Assembly (NCBI GenBank): GCA_033063855.1 | Contig: CP093831.1 | Location: forward strand, 1,674,001 to 1,738,000 | Reading direction: 5' to 3' | DNA from: Smittia aterrima | Lineage: Eukaryota; Arthropoda; Insecta; Diptera; Chironomidae | DNA: 64,000 nt | Shown: piece by piece, positions 11,077 to 22,257 of the stretch | How the letters are laid out: each line of letters begins with the position of its first letter | How positions within the stretch are numbered: position 1 is the stretch's first letter | Position numbers and translations under genes: made by a program | Notes under the pieces: generated by a model | What the model was told of the DNA's origin: nothing | Database searches by the model: none | What the model saw: only the letters and a program-made list of their open reading frames with translations

Positions 11077-12786
11077 CTAAAATCAAAATAAAGATTAACA
11101 TCGCTTCATTCAATTTATGATTTGATCGTCAGTAAAAGGAAAAGCTTTGTGAGAGAAAATAAAATTGCACATCGCGATGAATGATTTATGCGTTGAAGCG
11201 GTTGGCTTGTTAGTCGTTAAAGATATTTTTAGTTTGCTCCCATCCACCGACATTCTTATAAGAATTAAGCCATAACCGACCCACGATTGACTTCAATTGT
11301 CATCGTTTTTCCTTGTTGCGTCTCCATTCCGCCGCTAAAGTCACTGATCAACTGAATTTTCGTTACGTTCGATGGACTGTTATCAGCAAATTTGCGATTC
11401 GCTGTGTTAGTGATTTTATCGTTATCTTCTTGACTCAAGGTGTAGTTAATTAACATTTGTCGACTGAACGCGTGGTTATCAATGTGACAGTTAGCGTTAG
11501 AAACTCTCCGTTGAAAAAGAGTTGAGTTCTCGATCGACTTTAGTGAGAACTGTGGCTTGGATTTCTTGTGCAGCAAAAAATTCATTGTGCACAGTCACAA
11601 GTTAAGAAACGACTGCAAATATCTTCACCGAAATGGCGAATTACTTCTTATCAGAAAAACAATAAAATAAAACGTAAAAATATTTTATTTATGTCCAGCG
11701 ACAAAAGAAAATATCAGATGCCATAAATAGAAGATAAAAGTCGCTCACTGTCGATTCGATTTTGAAATCAACAGATGGGAAGTCGAACGCAACATGAATC
11801 TCACCCGAATCTCGTCTCTTGAATTCTTCAGGAATTCAGAAAAAGGTTGACATCTCCTTTTCGAGACGAAACCGGTGGAGCTTTCAACGAATGATGGCAA
11901 AGCATATCCCACAAGACTTATGTTTGTTAATGACCAGATGTGAGTATAAATAGAAATGATGACGAAATGAATGAAGGCCGCCCAAGCTTTTTTTTTTCTT
12001 CATTAGTGACACAAATTCACAAAATTTTCCTTCTGTCCCTTTCATGCTCTTACCCGGTAATGGGAGGCATTGTTTGTGAAACTACCGAGATGGAGTAATC
12101 GAATAATGATAAAACAAATCAACGAAACTGTAAAGCAAATGAAAAATTCTCAGAATTAAAACCAGTTGGCTCTCTCGCCTTAAAGGCGACGAATTTTTTC
12201 CTCCGACGATTTTCCAATCAATTCCAAACTTTCATGCCCGAATTCCTACACATAAACCAACCACAATACGTTACACTTACTTTGTTCACTCGAACACAAT
12301 CAAAAATCACTGATAAGAGCAATAACGAAAAAAAAAGTATGCTGAGAAATATTTTTCTCAATGAATCGCTTCGACTAGAGGTTTATGACGTCATGAACTG
12401 ATCACACGAGCGTCGCAGTAAAGCGGACAAATATATTTCTGAAAGATATTTGAAGAGAGAGAGGCGCTTCGGAACCAACTAAAATTTTATTTATTCTTTC
12501 AACAAACGAAATCAAAGCGACAATACTGAAGATTTTACAAGAAATGTTCCGTCAATCGCTCGTAATATGTTTCTCTCTTACTATCACGATAATTTACACT
12601 AAAAATGGAAATTGAACATTAATAAAGTTATTTAGCCGTTGATGAAGTTGACTGATAATTTGCTGATTATATTTCTTATGGAACTTTGGGTATAGTGACG
12701 ATTAAACTATTCACATGATGTCTCTTCACACCTTTCGTTAACTAAGCAAACCTCAAGAGATCGCTGATGGTATGTTGACGAATGAT
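11077..12786. other. Upstream region of stck / 3' flank of VhaM8.9
   Basis: No firm gene. The region should carry the stck promoter and 5' untranslated exon(s). One minus-strand ORF at 11265-11585 is listed separately. The rest is AT-rich with short homopolymer runs, and the 3' end of VhaM8.9 lies at the right edge. Confidence 0.4.
11265..11585 (-). other. 106-codon ORF upstream of stck, possible alternative N-terminal exon
   Basis: An ATG-initiated minus-strand ORF (MNFLLHKKSK...) ends in TAA at 11265. It lies about 200 bp upstream of the stck acceptor at 11077, on the same strand. A weak donor (GG|GTCGGT) just before its stop would have the correct phase to join the stck reading frame through VPANAN, so it may be an alternative N-terminus. 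No domain is visible and the donor is poor, so it could equally be chance. Confidence 0.2.
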
Positions 12787-14009
12787 TTAGTTGTCTTTCT
12801 TTCCACGAGCACCAGTCATGCGATAGATGATCGAATCCTTATCTTCGACGTTGCTCAACGCAAGTGAGATGGCGATAAGAGCGAAGATCATAATGAGCGA
12901 GAACCAGAAGATGATGTTGAAGACAACTGGATAGTTCTTTGAAGTCAAATCGGCGAGGTTGTAGTCTGTTTGTTCTGGTTCAGTTTGACGCTTAGCGCGG
13001 ATGTGCTGTTCAGGAAGGGTGACGACAGTGAAGACTGCGTTACCTCCGAAAGCTTTGGAGACGGCAGCGTTTAATTTTTCGATGGTTGAGACAAGCAATT
13101 TAGCAGCTTCAGATGAAGCGCCTGATGACTCAGCGTGCTTTGCTGACAACATTCTCAATGAAACGTAAGCGATCAAAGTTGTTGGTTTCTCTTTCTCTTC
13201 AGTGAACTAAAATTGTTTGATGATTTGTTATAAACTGACGAAACATCACGTGAAATCTCGATTACTCACCAATTTAGTCAAGCTCTGGAGATAAGCGATT
13301 TGATTCAAAAACTCTTCATCGTGTTTGTTTGTCTTCGGCTTCAAGAACTTTGCATCGTATTCTAAGTCGGCCTTTTGCAATTCACCGAAAGGAGTTTCGA
13401 TTTCCTCATTGACTTTGTCGACCAAATTAACATCAACTGCGATATGACTGTGGTCCATAACTTTGTTGATAAGTGCTTCTTCGAAGTTGACTTGATTGCC
13501 AACGATGTTGAATGATTTTGAGTTCTAAAATCACGAGATTGATAAGATTGTGTAATTTTAATATTTTCTTCGAGATTTCACCTTGAATTTCAAGTCATCG
13601 GCACCTTCGACAACAATAGAAACGACAGATTTGGCGGTGTTGAAAGGATCGTTAACGAAGAGTCCATCCCAAATATTCAATGTCTGAACTGAGTATCCAA
13701 GAGTCGCCGAAAGAACTTCCGATAGTGATTCCGCTGGTAAGTCGCTGTTGCCTTTGAACTCGATGGTCTTTGGGCTATTGAGGACGATGAATTCGCTGCA
13801 GTGAACTGAGGGAAGCGAAATATTCACAATGAAAAAAATATCGATTTTCAAGATAATTTTCGGGAAAAAATCTTTCTGCTCGTTCCTGACTTAGATTTCG
13901 CAAAACCTTTTGCTGTCACTTGAAGCTACTTGAATTATCTCGATTTTGCCATGTTTTAAAATAAGTTACCTGCACAAATAACACTTAAGATCACTAAAAA
14001 GGTCTTCAT
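12787..14009 (-). CDS. VhaM8.9: V-ATPase accessory protein 2 / (pro)renin receptor homologue
   Basis: ATP6AP2 family: a type I membrane protein of the secretory and lysosomal system that associates with the V0 sector of the proton V-ATPase and is needed for its assembly. Exons 14009-13970, 13805-13582, 13524-13270 and 13206-12787 join in phase to 312 residues. It starts with a signal peptide (MKTFLVILSVICA), then a large lumenal domain. A furin-type site RAKR lies at 243-246, matching the cleavage that releases the M8-9 fragment. A membrane span covers about 267-290, and the short cytoplasmic tail has the conserved DSIIYRMT and ends KKDN, a KKxx-like ER retrieval signal seen in the family. 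Acceptor choice for exon 2 (CCCTCAG at 13806) was fixed by reading phase. Confidence 0.93.
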
Positions 14010-14130
14010 TTCTCTCCTTTATATTTTAATCATATGACCACTGTGAACGAGCTCGAAAATCTGTAAACTACGTTTCTTTCGCAAAAGGCTTTTTTGTTCA
14101 AAAATATTCGTTAGACCTTTATTAGAAAAA

Positions 14131-15919
14131 TCAATTCTGAATTATATTTAAAACATTTCTCATCGTCACACTCTCAATTCTATCAAAATGTCTGGCAAGA
14201 GTTTCAAAGTCTGCAATTTCAATTTCATTTCGTGGATCATCGTTTTGATCTAAAGTCGTAATTAATCTTTCAGAGAAAGCTACGATTCCAGAAAAAGCTC
14301 GAAAGTTGATTTGAATCTCTTCGAGCTTTTCTAATTCAATGTAATCGTAGATTTCTTTGATTCTTTCTTCAGTCGCGTGAGCTCCTAAAATTTCTTGAAG
14401 AGCTTCTCTCAAGTTCTCGTCGTTTAGAAATCGCAAGATGAACAAATCGTCTCTCGGATTCCGTTTGCCACTCGCGCTCAATTTCGAGAAAAATTCTTCG
14501 TTGTCGTTTTCCTCGCGATTTGCTTTATCTTTTGGCAGAAATTTCACGAAAATTCTATGATAGAGTTGCATGATGTCACTTTCAAGGAACACATATTTGC
14601 TGAGATAATCGAATGGAGCGAGTTTGACAAGTTCCTTTAGATCCATTGGAAGCTCAAATCTTGCTGAAGCTCGAAAGAATTTCCTCGGCAGATACATCCA
14701 CTTCTCGTGATCAGTCTCGACAAGATTCAACGACTCTTTCACTTCGAGAACAGCGTCTGAGTCAACTCCCAATTTATCTGGTGAAATTGTTCGTAGAACT
14801 TCTTGTAAAGTTCGATTACGACAACGATCAAACACGCACTCGACGATCTCAACACTCAAACCCATTCGTAAAGTTTTCATTGAATTCTCGTCGAGGAAAA
14901 GTGATTTATCGTTGTTGTAGAAATCATCAGGTTTCCGAACTGACTTCGTTGGCATTGGAGTTACAACGGCACTGCCAGTATCAGGAATCAATGACGGTCG
15001 AGCAGAGAGATTCGGAGAATCTGGATCGTCAGATGGCAAAGCTCCGACTTGTGTTTCTGGTTCATTGCTTGGCTGAAATGTGATGACAAGACCTGAGCTC
15101 TTCGATTTCTTTCTTCGCAACTTTCCTCTACGACTCAAAAATTCGTCGTCTTCATCATCGCGTGCGAAGATACAAGATCCATTTGGATCATTTAAATCGA
15201 CAGCATCATTGATCAAATCATATTCAGCCATATGCTCTCCTTCTTCTTCCAACTCTTGAATATCCTCGATGTCATCCTTTGGAATGACTCCAATGATTTC
15301 AATTTCATGTTTAACAGACTGCGACTGAAGCCAAGACGACGACATTGAGTCTTGATGCATATCCGACGAAGCATTCCAATATAAAGTTTCCTGCGAATGA
15401 CTTCGCCGCAAATCTAAAATAATTTGCTTTCGTTCGTTGTTGTCATTGCTGCTGATAGGCTCGGGCGTGACACATCGTCTAGTTGACAAATGAGATGAAC
15501 CCATTCCAGTTCGTGTTTTAGCGCTTGTAGCGCAACTTGGTGTTGGTGTTAAAGGCCTCGAATCTGTGTCGGTATATCTGCGAAAGAACTCTTCCGGAAC
15601 ATGATCGGGAAGATCAACGTTCTTCTCATTCTGCGTTGTGGTGAGCTTTCCATCTTCGTTCTAGAAAAGTTTTAGATTGAAAATCTTTTTAAAAATGAAA
15701 TTAATAATTTACCCAAGAGTGTCTCAAGCGAGCTGGATGATTACAAAGCACTGAACATCCCTTTGAGTTGTAAGGATTGAAGAGACCGGCATAAGGCTTC
15801 AATGAGAATGGAGCTGGTCGTGTAATCGCACAAGGTAGCAGCGAATTAATGTCAATCGTTTTCTTCTTTCGACGAATGACTTTACAAGGACTTGCAACTA
15901 ATCCAGATCGTGTGGTCAT
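14131..15919 (-). CDS. Uncharacterised protein, 578 residues
   Basis: I do not recognise the family. Exons 15919-15713 and 15660-14131 join in phase 0 across a 52-nt intron. The N-terminus is basic (CKVIRRKKK), followed by a short conserved-looking segment (FSLKPYAGLFNPYNSKGCSV). The middle is Ser/Thr/Pro-rich and acidic and looks disordered. It includes an RRSHSQETLYWNAS stretch and a basic RRGKLRRKKSKSS patch that could be a nuclear signal. The C-terminal third (about 370-578) is predicted by eye to be helical. No enzyme motif, transmembrane span or zinc-finger pattern is seen. It is followed on the same strand by the VhaM8.9 start about 120 bp away. Confidence 0.8.
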
Positions 15920-16053
15920 TTTGCAACAATTTTAAAACAGAAATTATTATCGAAAGTGAAATGAAAATTATAAAACTTTTCTTTTCAAAAAAATATTTTG
16001 CTGCTTAGAAACCTTCGATGTCTTAGCAACGCTTGACGGGTTCGATTTATTTA

Positions 16054-17408
16054 TTACGAGAAAAGTAAAATTAAGATTAGAACGCCTAAGATTACTGTCA
16101 GCCAAATTAAAATGCAGGTTTTCTTCTTCAAAGCTTTGATCTGCAACTCTCTCGCCTTCTCAAGTTGATCAGCTCCTTTGTCAACATTTTGCAAGGCATT
16201 CTCGGTTTCGTATTCGATAACTTGAATGAGTGAGCCTTGCTCCATTACAAGAGTTGAAATTTGAACAAACATTTCGTGAACTTCCAGAAGAGACTTCTCG
16301 AGATCAATCAGAAGATTATGTCGCGTAATTATCTCGCGAAGCTCAGATTGTGCTTGGTGGGTTTCTTCAAGAATCTAAAAAGAGAGAAATGAATTAAAGC
16401 TTCAAAAATATTTTTCTCTCTCTACATTTCCAACGAAAAGCGAAGGTGTTGCTTCCTTATTAATAAGAAGTTGTTCTGTCTCTTCCATTGACATTCCTCG
16501 TGACACTGAAATCATTTTTTAAATTATTTTAAAACTTCTGTCAACATTGGAACTCACTGATTTGAGCTTCGCGCTTTAGAATCTTCTTGAGCTTTTCCTC
16601 ATATTTCTCGACGAAAATGCTGTGCTCGCGGTAAACTTCTAGATATTCGTTCTTAATTAAAGCTAGTTGCATGTTCTTGATTCTGGTTATAATTCTTGTG
16701 CTTGATGGCTCCGATAGTTGAGCTTGATAAATTTTAATTGCTTTGTAGACGTTCTGCGACTTTGATAAACTGTTCGCTATGAGTTGTTCCATCTGTTGTC
16801 TGATACCTGTTGAAATAAAACTTTGATGCATTGAATAAAAACACATTCGAAAGCTTTACTCTTGTCCTTGTAATGGAACTTCTGTTGATTGATCAGTGAC
16901 TTCATTGAATCGATGTTTCCTACAAGAAATTAAATCTTTTTTATTCTGAAATTCATTAAAAGTTTGCCCTTACCTCTTATCAGCGAAATCTCACCGCGGA
17001 TCGCCGAAAACTAGAAACGAAAACGAAAGCAAATCAGTTTAACGTTTGAAAGTCGTGAGAAACTAATTAGCGGAGCTAAAGTGTTTGAGAAGAATAAATG
17101 AACTTCAATCGTCCAACAAAAACGACACTTTTCGCTTTCACGAAAGAGAAGAAGCGGATTTGCATTCATGAACAATAAATCATAATTGTCTGATGGGCAG
17201 AAGCTCGCGAGGGCGGAAGCCCATTTGTCAAAATTTGTTTCACCTCGTTAAGAATTTTGTAGAGCTCATCGTCTTTCTTCGTGTCGACTTCTAGTTCAAT
17301 CACCGTGTCGTTATTCACCTGTTGAATTGACAGAGCGTTTAGCAGTTCCGATGAAATTTTCTTCACACAACTCACCGATTTCAGCTCATGCAGTCTGTCA
17401 CGAATCAT
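16054..17408 (-). CDS. Plasma-membrane type syntaxin (Qa-SNARE)
   Basis: t-SNARE that drives membrane fusion at the target membrane. Seven exons join in phase: 17408-17376, 17318-17244, 17010-16974, 16919-16860, 16806-16558, 16505-16426 and 16374-16054, giving 284 residues, the normal syntaxin length. The N-terminus MIRDRLHELKS resembles the short N-peptide of syntaxin-1/-4, which binds Sec1/Munc18 proteins. Habc helices follow, then a SNARE motif (about 190-255) with the central Gln in the MEQGSL segment. After a Lys-rich KALKKKTC stretch there is a C-terminal membrane anchor (ILIWLTVILGVLILILLFS). Sequence at the SNARE layers is divergent from syntaxin-1A, so a Syx4-like or lineage-specific member is more likely; I cannot decide which. 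Confidence 0.88.
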
Positions 17409-18891
17409 TATCACCCTTGACTGTTTGTGAAAACTAATTTTTTACTTAGAAACTTTTTTATTTTGCCCCGAAATTTTTATCAATAATTTCCCGTTAAAAG
17501 AAAAGTCACAACGCAGATTGAACTGATAAGACAGCGCTTGGAGAGAATATTTGTTATAACATTTATGTACGCGCCTCGTCGAAGTTTAGATAACGAATGA
17601 TAATAACGAACACAGATATCGCGAAATGTGACTTAAAATCTCTTCTTCTCCCACACAATCTTAAAATCCTCTCAAACAAACGCGGGGAGCGGAAAAAGTT
17701 GTTAATATTTCTTTATTGAAAGCGTGCAATGCAGTTTTGTCTGGGTTGATTGTTAATTCAACCACTTAATTGCTTTTCAACAAATCAATTAATCAAATTC
17801 AGTTTCCAATCATCGAAGGTCGAAAAACTTTGAACCCAAGGACGATTTTCTTACAAATAAAAAATTTCGAAGTTTTGATTTTCATTTCTTTATTTTCCTT
17901 CATTTTTTTAAAAGTGAAAACTTTGAGAAAAGTTCCTACAAAAGCGCTTTTATGACCACGAAACGAATTTTCTTTTATTTTAAAATTTTCTTAATGAAAT
18001 TACTTTAAATTGAAGACTCATCGAGACTTTCGCGTCCCGATTGTCTGCCGTGGAATTTCGAGAGCTTCCTGATCAATTGAACACCATCGAAACTGGGGGA
18101 TCATTTGAATGTCTTAACGCTACTTTTAAGTGATTTGTGCTTAGAAGGTACGTTTGAGGAAAATAAATTTGAAATTGCTGAACCATCGACTCTTCTAAAA
18201 TTCATCATCTACCGACTGTTCCTTTATCACAGGCGTGATTACCATTTCAAACATTTTGTCAAAGCTTAATTGAGTTAAAAATGGCTTAATTGCGAAATCT
18301 ACTTAGATCGCGTGCGCGTATCTGTTCCTCTACCTAAATATTCAAATTAAAAAATTGTCTTTGGAATGGCTTTAAATTCATATTTAAAATGCTTGCTGAA
18401 TGAAGCTGAACGGATTCGGCGAAACTTTAACTTTCCCGTTTTAAAATCCTAAGCGGCGATTAAAACTTTCCTTTCTAAACTTGGCTCAACCTTATAATTT
18501 ACTTCGAAAAAGGCAAAAATTTTCAAAATTGCGATCGAATGTCTGAATCGATCGAATGGACCGTTTGAGGACAAGCATTGACTAGCGGTTGCATAAAATT
18601 GATTATCTACGTGGCGACCTAAAATTTCTCGTGCAAAAAACATTGTCGTAAAGTTGTGCAAAAAAGAATTGCGGAAGAATTCACGTCTGTCATCAGGCGA
18701 ATCTGCAAATCGTGCCTTTGTACGAATTATCGTCGATTGTGCAAAGTGTTGCTCACTACTTTTGGGTGTTTTGAAGAAGAATTGGGTTGATATCAGTGCC
18801 GCATATGTCGTACACTGTCTGAGGCTGACGAGCATCGCTTTGGTGGAATCGAGGACTGGTGAGAGCGAACAGAGGACGCCCGGGATCATCT
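17409..18891. other. Intergenic, syntaxin promoter side and RUS1 3' side
   Basis: AT-rich sequence without a supported gene. A minus-strand 152-codon frame beginning with TTG at 18907 overlaps the RUS1 stop but has no ATG near its start and no domain. It is treated as chance or 3' UTR. Confidence 0.45.
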
Positions 18892-20487
18892 CTATATAAA
18901 GCGCCAATCACATCTGTATTCATCGACATTGAGTAAATGAGTTTGAACGTTGTAACCGGCGAGTTGTGCGAGGTTTAAAAACTCGCTCCATTTAGCCTGG
19001 ACTTCCCAATAGTTGTCACGGATCTGCGATCGATCTTGAAGATATGATGCTACGAAGAAGTATGCGCGAAGAATCTCATGAGCTTTGATATCGTAGTGAA
19101 GATAGACTCCGACGTATCCACGAGTCTCAGCAATTAAAAATTTGTCACGAGTCTCAAAGCAAGCTATAAGATCTTCAATCTCATAACGATTTCGAATCTG
19201 TTCGGTGAGATCCTTCACTGAACATCCAAGCTTGACATTGGCAGCGAGAGACACCGTTTGTCCTATCGTTACTCGCTCCAATTGATTCACACATTTCGGA
19301 GGAAGCACAGAACCATTTCTGAAATACTCTTCGAGAGCGATCAAGTAGCGAGATTCGTTGAATGTTCTTAGACACACTGATTTCACTGCTTTCATATTTG
19401 CGTAGAGATGAATGAATGTTACGAAGAAGAAGATAGATGCGAGCCATGCTGGATTGGACATTCCCGTCAACAGGAATAAACCCACGAATGATCCAAGAAG
19501 GTTCACGCAAGTTTCTTGAGCTGAATCTTTGGCTGATACGTCTGCCATGTTATTGCGAATGGCATGATGAAGTGTCATTGCTGATCTCGTCGCTCCTCCT
19601 GCGACTCCAACCAGCGACCTCATCACTGTCGTCAAGCAGAGAATATAAACGGAATGCTTCGGATAATAAGGCAGAAGAAAAAGTTCAATCGTCATTGCCA
19701 TGTCATTTAGAAGGTCTGCTCTCAATCTCCACTTTTTTGAATCGATGTCCAGTTCGCTCCTGAAAATGAATTAAATGTCAATCTATTTTTATCTCATTGA
19801 GGTCATCGATAAACTTTGCGTGACGGTATTCACATTTGACGTGTATCGATTATTTTTAAGACTCTTACCCTTTCCAGTATGCAAACAATATTCGGCCAAC
19901 GTGGCCGGCTCCGTCTTTTAATATCCACGTTATCGTTGCCGACAGAGGTGTGGATGTTTGATCTCCAACGCCAAGTCCTAAGACAATTAATTTTTAAAAG
20001 TTTCTGGCAAGCGATGAAATATTTTTTTTTACCTTTGAGGACTGAATGTGTAGCCAAGCAGCCGTTTATTGTTGAGGCGAATGCTTGAAGAGTATCCCAT
20101 TTCTGATAATCTAAATAATCCTCGGATACACTATCAGGGTAACCTAACGATAACAAATCAAGATCATTTTCTGAATAAACAAAAAGTAAATTCGAACTCA
20201 CCGTGAGGCAGGAGAGTTTTTTGAAGGAGTTTGAGAAAGAAGAATTCCTTGCTAATCGCTGGCTTCTTCCCATTAATCGTCACTCTGACGATTGTGTCCT
20301 GGTCAATAGGCGTTACATATAAAAACTCTTCACCTAAAAATGCAATAAAAAGTAAGAAACTTCTTAATAATTTATAAGAGACGAGAATCAAGAAAAAGAT
20401 TTAATGGACTTTCATGTTTTCATTGACTGAATGTGATAACTTGCACAAACCTTTGGTTCCATATTGCTCTCGAAAGTGAACTTTCAT
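18892..20487 (-). CDS. Rus1: RUS1 family (DUF647) membrane protein
   Basis: Homologue of plant ROOT UV-B SENSITIVE 1 and human RUS1/C16orf58. The molecular function in animals is not established. Exons 20487-20451, 20333-20202, 20143-20033, 19977-19869 and 19759-18892 join in phase to 418 residues. Family signatures are clear: YPDSVSEDYLDYQKWDTLQA, LGVGDQTST, WILKDGAGHVGRILFA, a GGATRSA motif, the invariant NNMADVSAKDSAQET block, and the C-terminal LNVDEYRCDW that matches the human end. Several hydrophobic segments (LLGSFVGLFLL, ASIFFFVTFIHLYAN) suggest membrane association. The first exon given (MKVHFREQYGTKG) has open frame 5' of its Met and an acceptor (CTTTAG) further up, so an additional upstream coding exon is likely. 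Confidence 0.92.
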
Positions 20488-20609
20488 GTTTCCTGAATTT
20501 GAATCGTCTGCCACCTCTCTAAAGTTTAAAAACGAATTTTTCTTCTAATTTTCTTATTTTCTCTTTTGAAGGGATGTTTTCTGGATTGAGGACTTTTCTT
20601 ATTTCGTAC

Positions 20610-20657
20610 TCACCAGATGTCGCTTTTTTAGTGTTATTTAAAAGCGACATCTGGTGA
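20610..20657. repeat. Perfect 18-bp inverted repeat with 12-nt spacer
   Basis: Left arm TCACCAGATGTCGCTTTT (20610-20627) and right arm AAAAGCGACATCTGGTGA (20640-20657) are exact reverse complements around a 12-nt AT-rich spacer. It lies between the divergent RUS1 and first RRM gene. Each arm resembles the CTCF-type consensus GCGCCMYCTRGTGG at about 12 of 14 positions, so a pair of inverted insulator-type sites is one reading. A foldback hairpin is the other. Confidence 0.85.
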
Positions 20658-20985
20658 AATCTGCGATTGAGGGATTTTAAATTGAGTAATTTTGAAAAAG
20701 TCGTTAAAACTCGAAACTTTAAAAGCGATTTTCTCGCTAATTAAGAAGTTTAAAAGAAATGTATTTTCATGAAAAGATAGCTTTCAACGTTATCTAAATC
20801 TCCCCAAACAAACTTCTCTCTAATATCCATTCGAAACGTATTAGAAATGCAGATGCAGAAGAAATTTCGCTCTGCAACAACAAATTCAGGAACCTGCAAG
20901 TTTGTAACTACATTGTATGCCAAAGTTTTTTTTCTTTCATATCATCCGTCGGCAAAAGTTTTAAATCGAATTTAATTGGTGAAAT

Positions 20986-21291
20986 ATGAGCGTGGAAGAG
21001 CTTGTTTTCTCTGGAATCCCTTCCTTAGAGCCTCAGCTTGAAATATTCAAAGCTCTAACGGTCTTGGGTGAACTCGAAAAAGTAACAAGACCTTTTTTTC
21101 CAAACGGCATGAGTCGAGGTTACGCGGTTGTAAAATTCAGGGATCAGAGTTCTGTAGATATGGCTTTAAGTCAATCAGAAAGATTTCTAATTGGCGGCGT
21201 AACGATAAAAATTGAATATTTTAAAGATTCTTTCGGATTCGTTCCCGATAATCTTTATCAGGAAGCTCTAGAGTTGCGATCAATGTTCTAA
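20986..21291 (+). CDS. Small RRM RNA-binding protein (cluster member 1)
   Basis: A 101-residue intronless protein consisting of one RNA-recognition motif. RNP2 is LVFSGI (residues 6-11) and RNP1 is SRGYAVVKF (about 46-54). It is the most divergent of three related genes in the next 4 kb and lacks the Arg/Ser tail of the other two. About 60-110 bp upstream there is a block shared with the upstream regions of the other members (AAATTCAGGAAC then TAACTACATTGTATGC). Immediately downstream the +1 frame stays open for about 70 codons (21252-21470), so the C-terminus may have been lost by a frameshift. Confidence 0.75.
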   Translation: MSVEELVFSGIPSLEPQLEIFKALTVLGELEKVTRPFFPNGMSRGYAVVKFRDQSSVDMALSQSERFLIGGVTIKIEYFKDSFGFVPDNLYQEALELRSMF

Positions 21292-21470
21292 ATAAATCCT
21301 GCAAAGTTAAAAAGAATCATGGACATCCTAGAAAATTTCACGCTAGCAATTTAAGGAAACCAATAATCAAAGCGCCGAAGTTCTATCAAGTTCAAGAGCT
21401 TCTGAAAAAACAACACGTCACAGAAGAAGATGCTAGCCGCAGCATAAGAAGAAGCTTTTATTCATCGTAA
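21252..21470 (+). pseudogene. Open frame behind RRM gene 1, possible frameshifted C-terminus
   Basis: In the +1-shifted frame relative to RRM gene 1, sequence is open from 21252 to a TAA at 21468-21470. It encodes a basic stretch (KVKKNHGHPRKFHASNLRKP, then IIKAPKFYQVQELLKKQH) without a usable start. It overlaps the last 40 nt of the RRM frame. A single-base shift would fuse it to the RRM as a basic tail analogous in position to the tails of the paralogues, but the sequence is not Arg/Ser-rich. No intron signal fits. Confidence 0.3.
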
Positions 21471-21792
21471 TCTCCGTGCTAATAAATATTCGTTGCATAA
21501 AATAATTGAGTGGACAACTATTAAACTATAAAAAATTAAAATGCAAATTATTCTCGAGCTCCTGTCAAATATCTTTTAAAAAATTCATCACTCGGAAGGA
21601 AATTACGAAAAGTAAAGTTTACGAAAGAAGTTTAATTAAATTTATAATCGAATTGTTTTATATTTTAGAGTATGTTAAGGAAAAAATTGAACACGCAAAT
21701 TGCCATCCGCCATTTTGTTCCATCGAAACGTTTGGAACGAAATTGTGACAACGAACGAGACAACTGTGAACCAGCCACCACTCTAAGAATAG

Positions 21793-22257
21793 GATGAACT
21801 AGAAGTACTGCTGCTAAATAACATCAGAGCAGTGCAGGCTAATGAAAATGACATTTGTGGAGAAGAAATACCTGAAATCGCCGAAGGTCTGGAAAGTTTC
21901 GTTCTACAAATCCTGAACAAGATTTCACTGCATCCAACCGATCTTTGGACCTACCTTTGCGATCAGTCGAATGGCAACATCATTACCCGCGACTCAAGTA
22001 CTGAAATAAAAACAGCAGAAATTCTTATAATTGTGAAGAAGTCTCCACCAAAATCATTGTCAATTTTACCAGCTCACCGGCGTTTCCTTCTACTTTTTCT
22101 ACCGACCTTCAGTCTGTTACGAACCGCTATTGCATTCATATCAATTAGTAAACGTTTTAGGATTTTAGTTAAGCTTATATTAGCCGATTCTGCTCTTGAC
22201 GAAACACTCAAAGCTTTTCGATCATTCATGAATTTTCTTTGGTCACCAGAATGTTAA
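21793..22257 (+). other. Orphan open frame (about 154 codons)
   Basis: Open from after a TAG at 21790-21792 to the stop at 22255-22257; the first available start is GTG at 21832 and there is no early ATG. The predicted product has an acidic N-terminal half (ANENDICGEEIPEIAEGLES), a stretch KISLHPTDLWTYLCDQSNG, and a hydrophobic/basic C-terminal half. I do not recognise it. It may be an exon of an unannotated gene, a decayed element inserted into the RRM cluster, or chance. Confidence 0.2.

Noticed and set aside
14646..15083. 145-codon plus-strand frame opposite the unknown 578-residue gene
   Set aside because: Antisense shadow; the minus-strand frame is three times longer and splices in phase.
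18449..18907. 152-codon minus-strand open frame overlapping the RUS1 stop; another frame here also stays open for about 55 codons
   Set aside because: It starts at TTG, has no domain, no splice signals tying it to RUS1, and the RUS1 C-terminus already matches the human protein end. Probably chance or 3' UTR.
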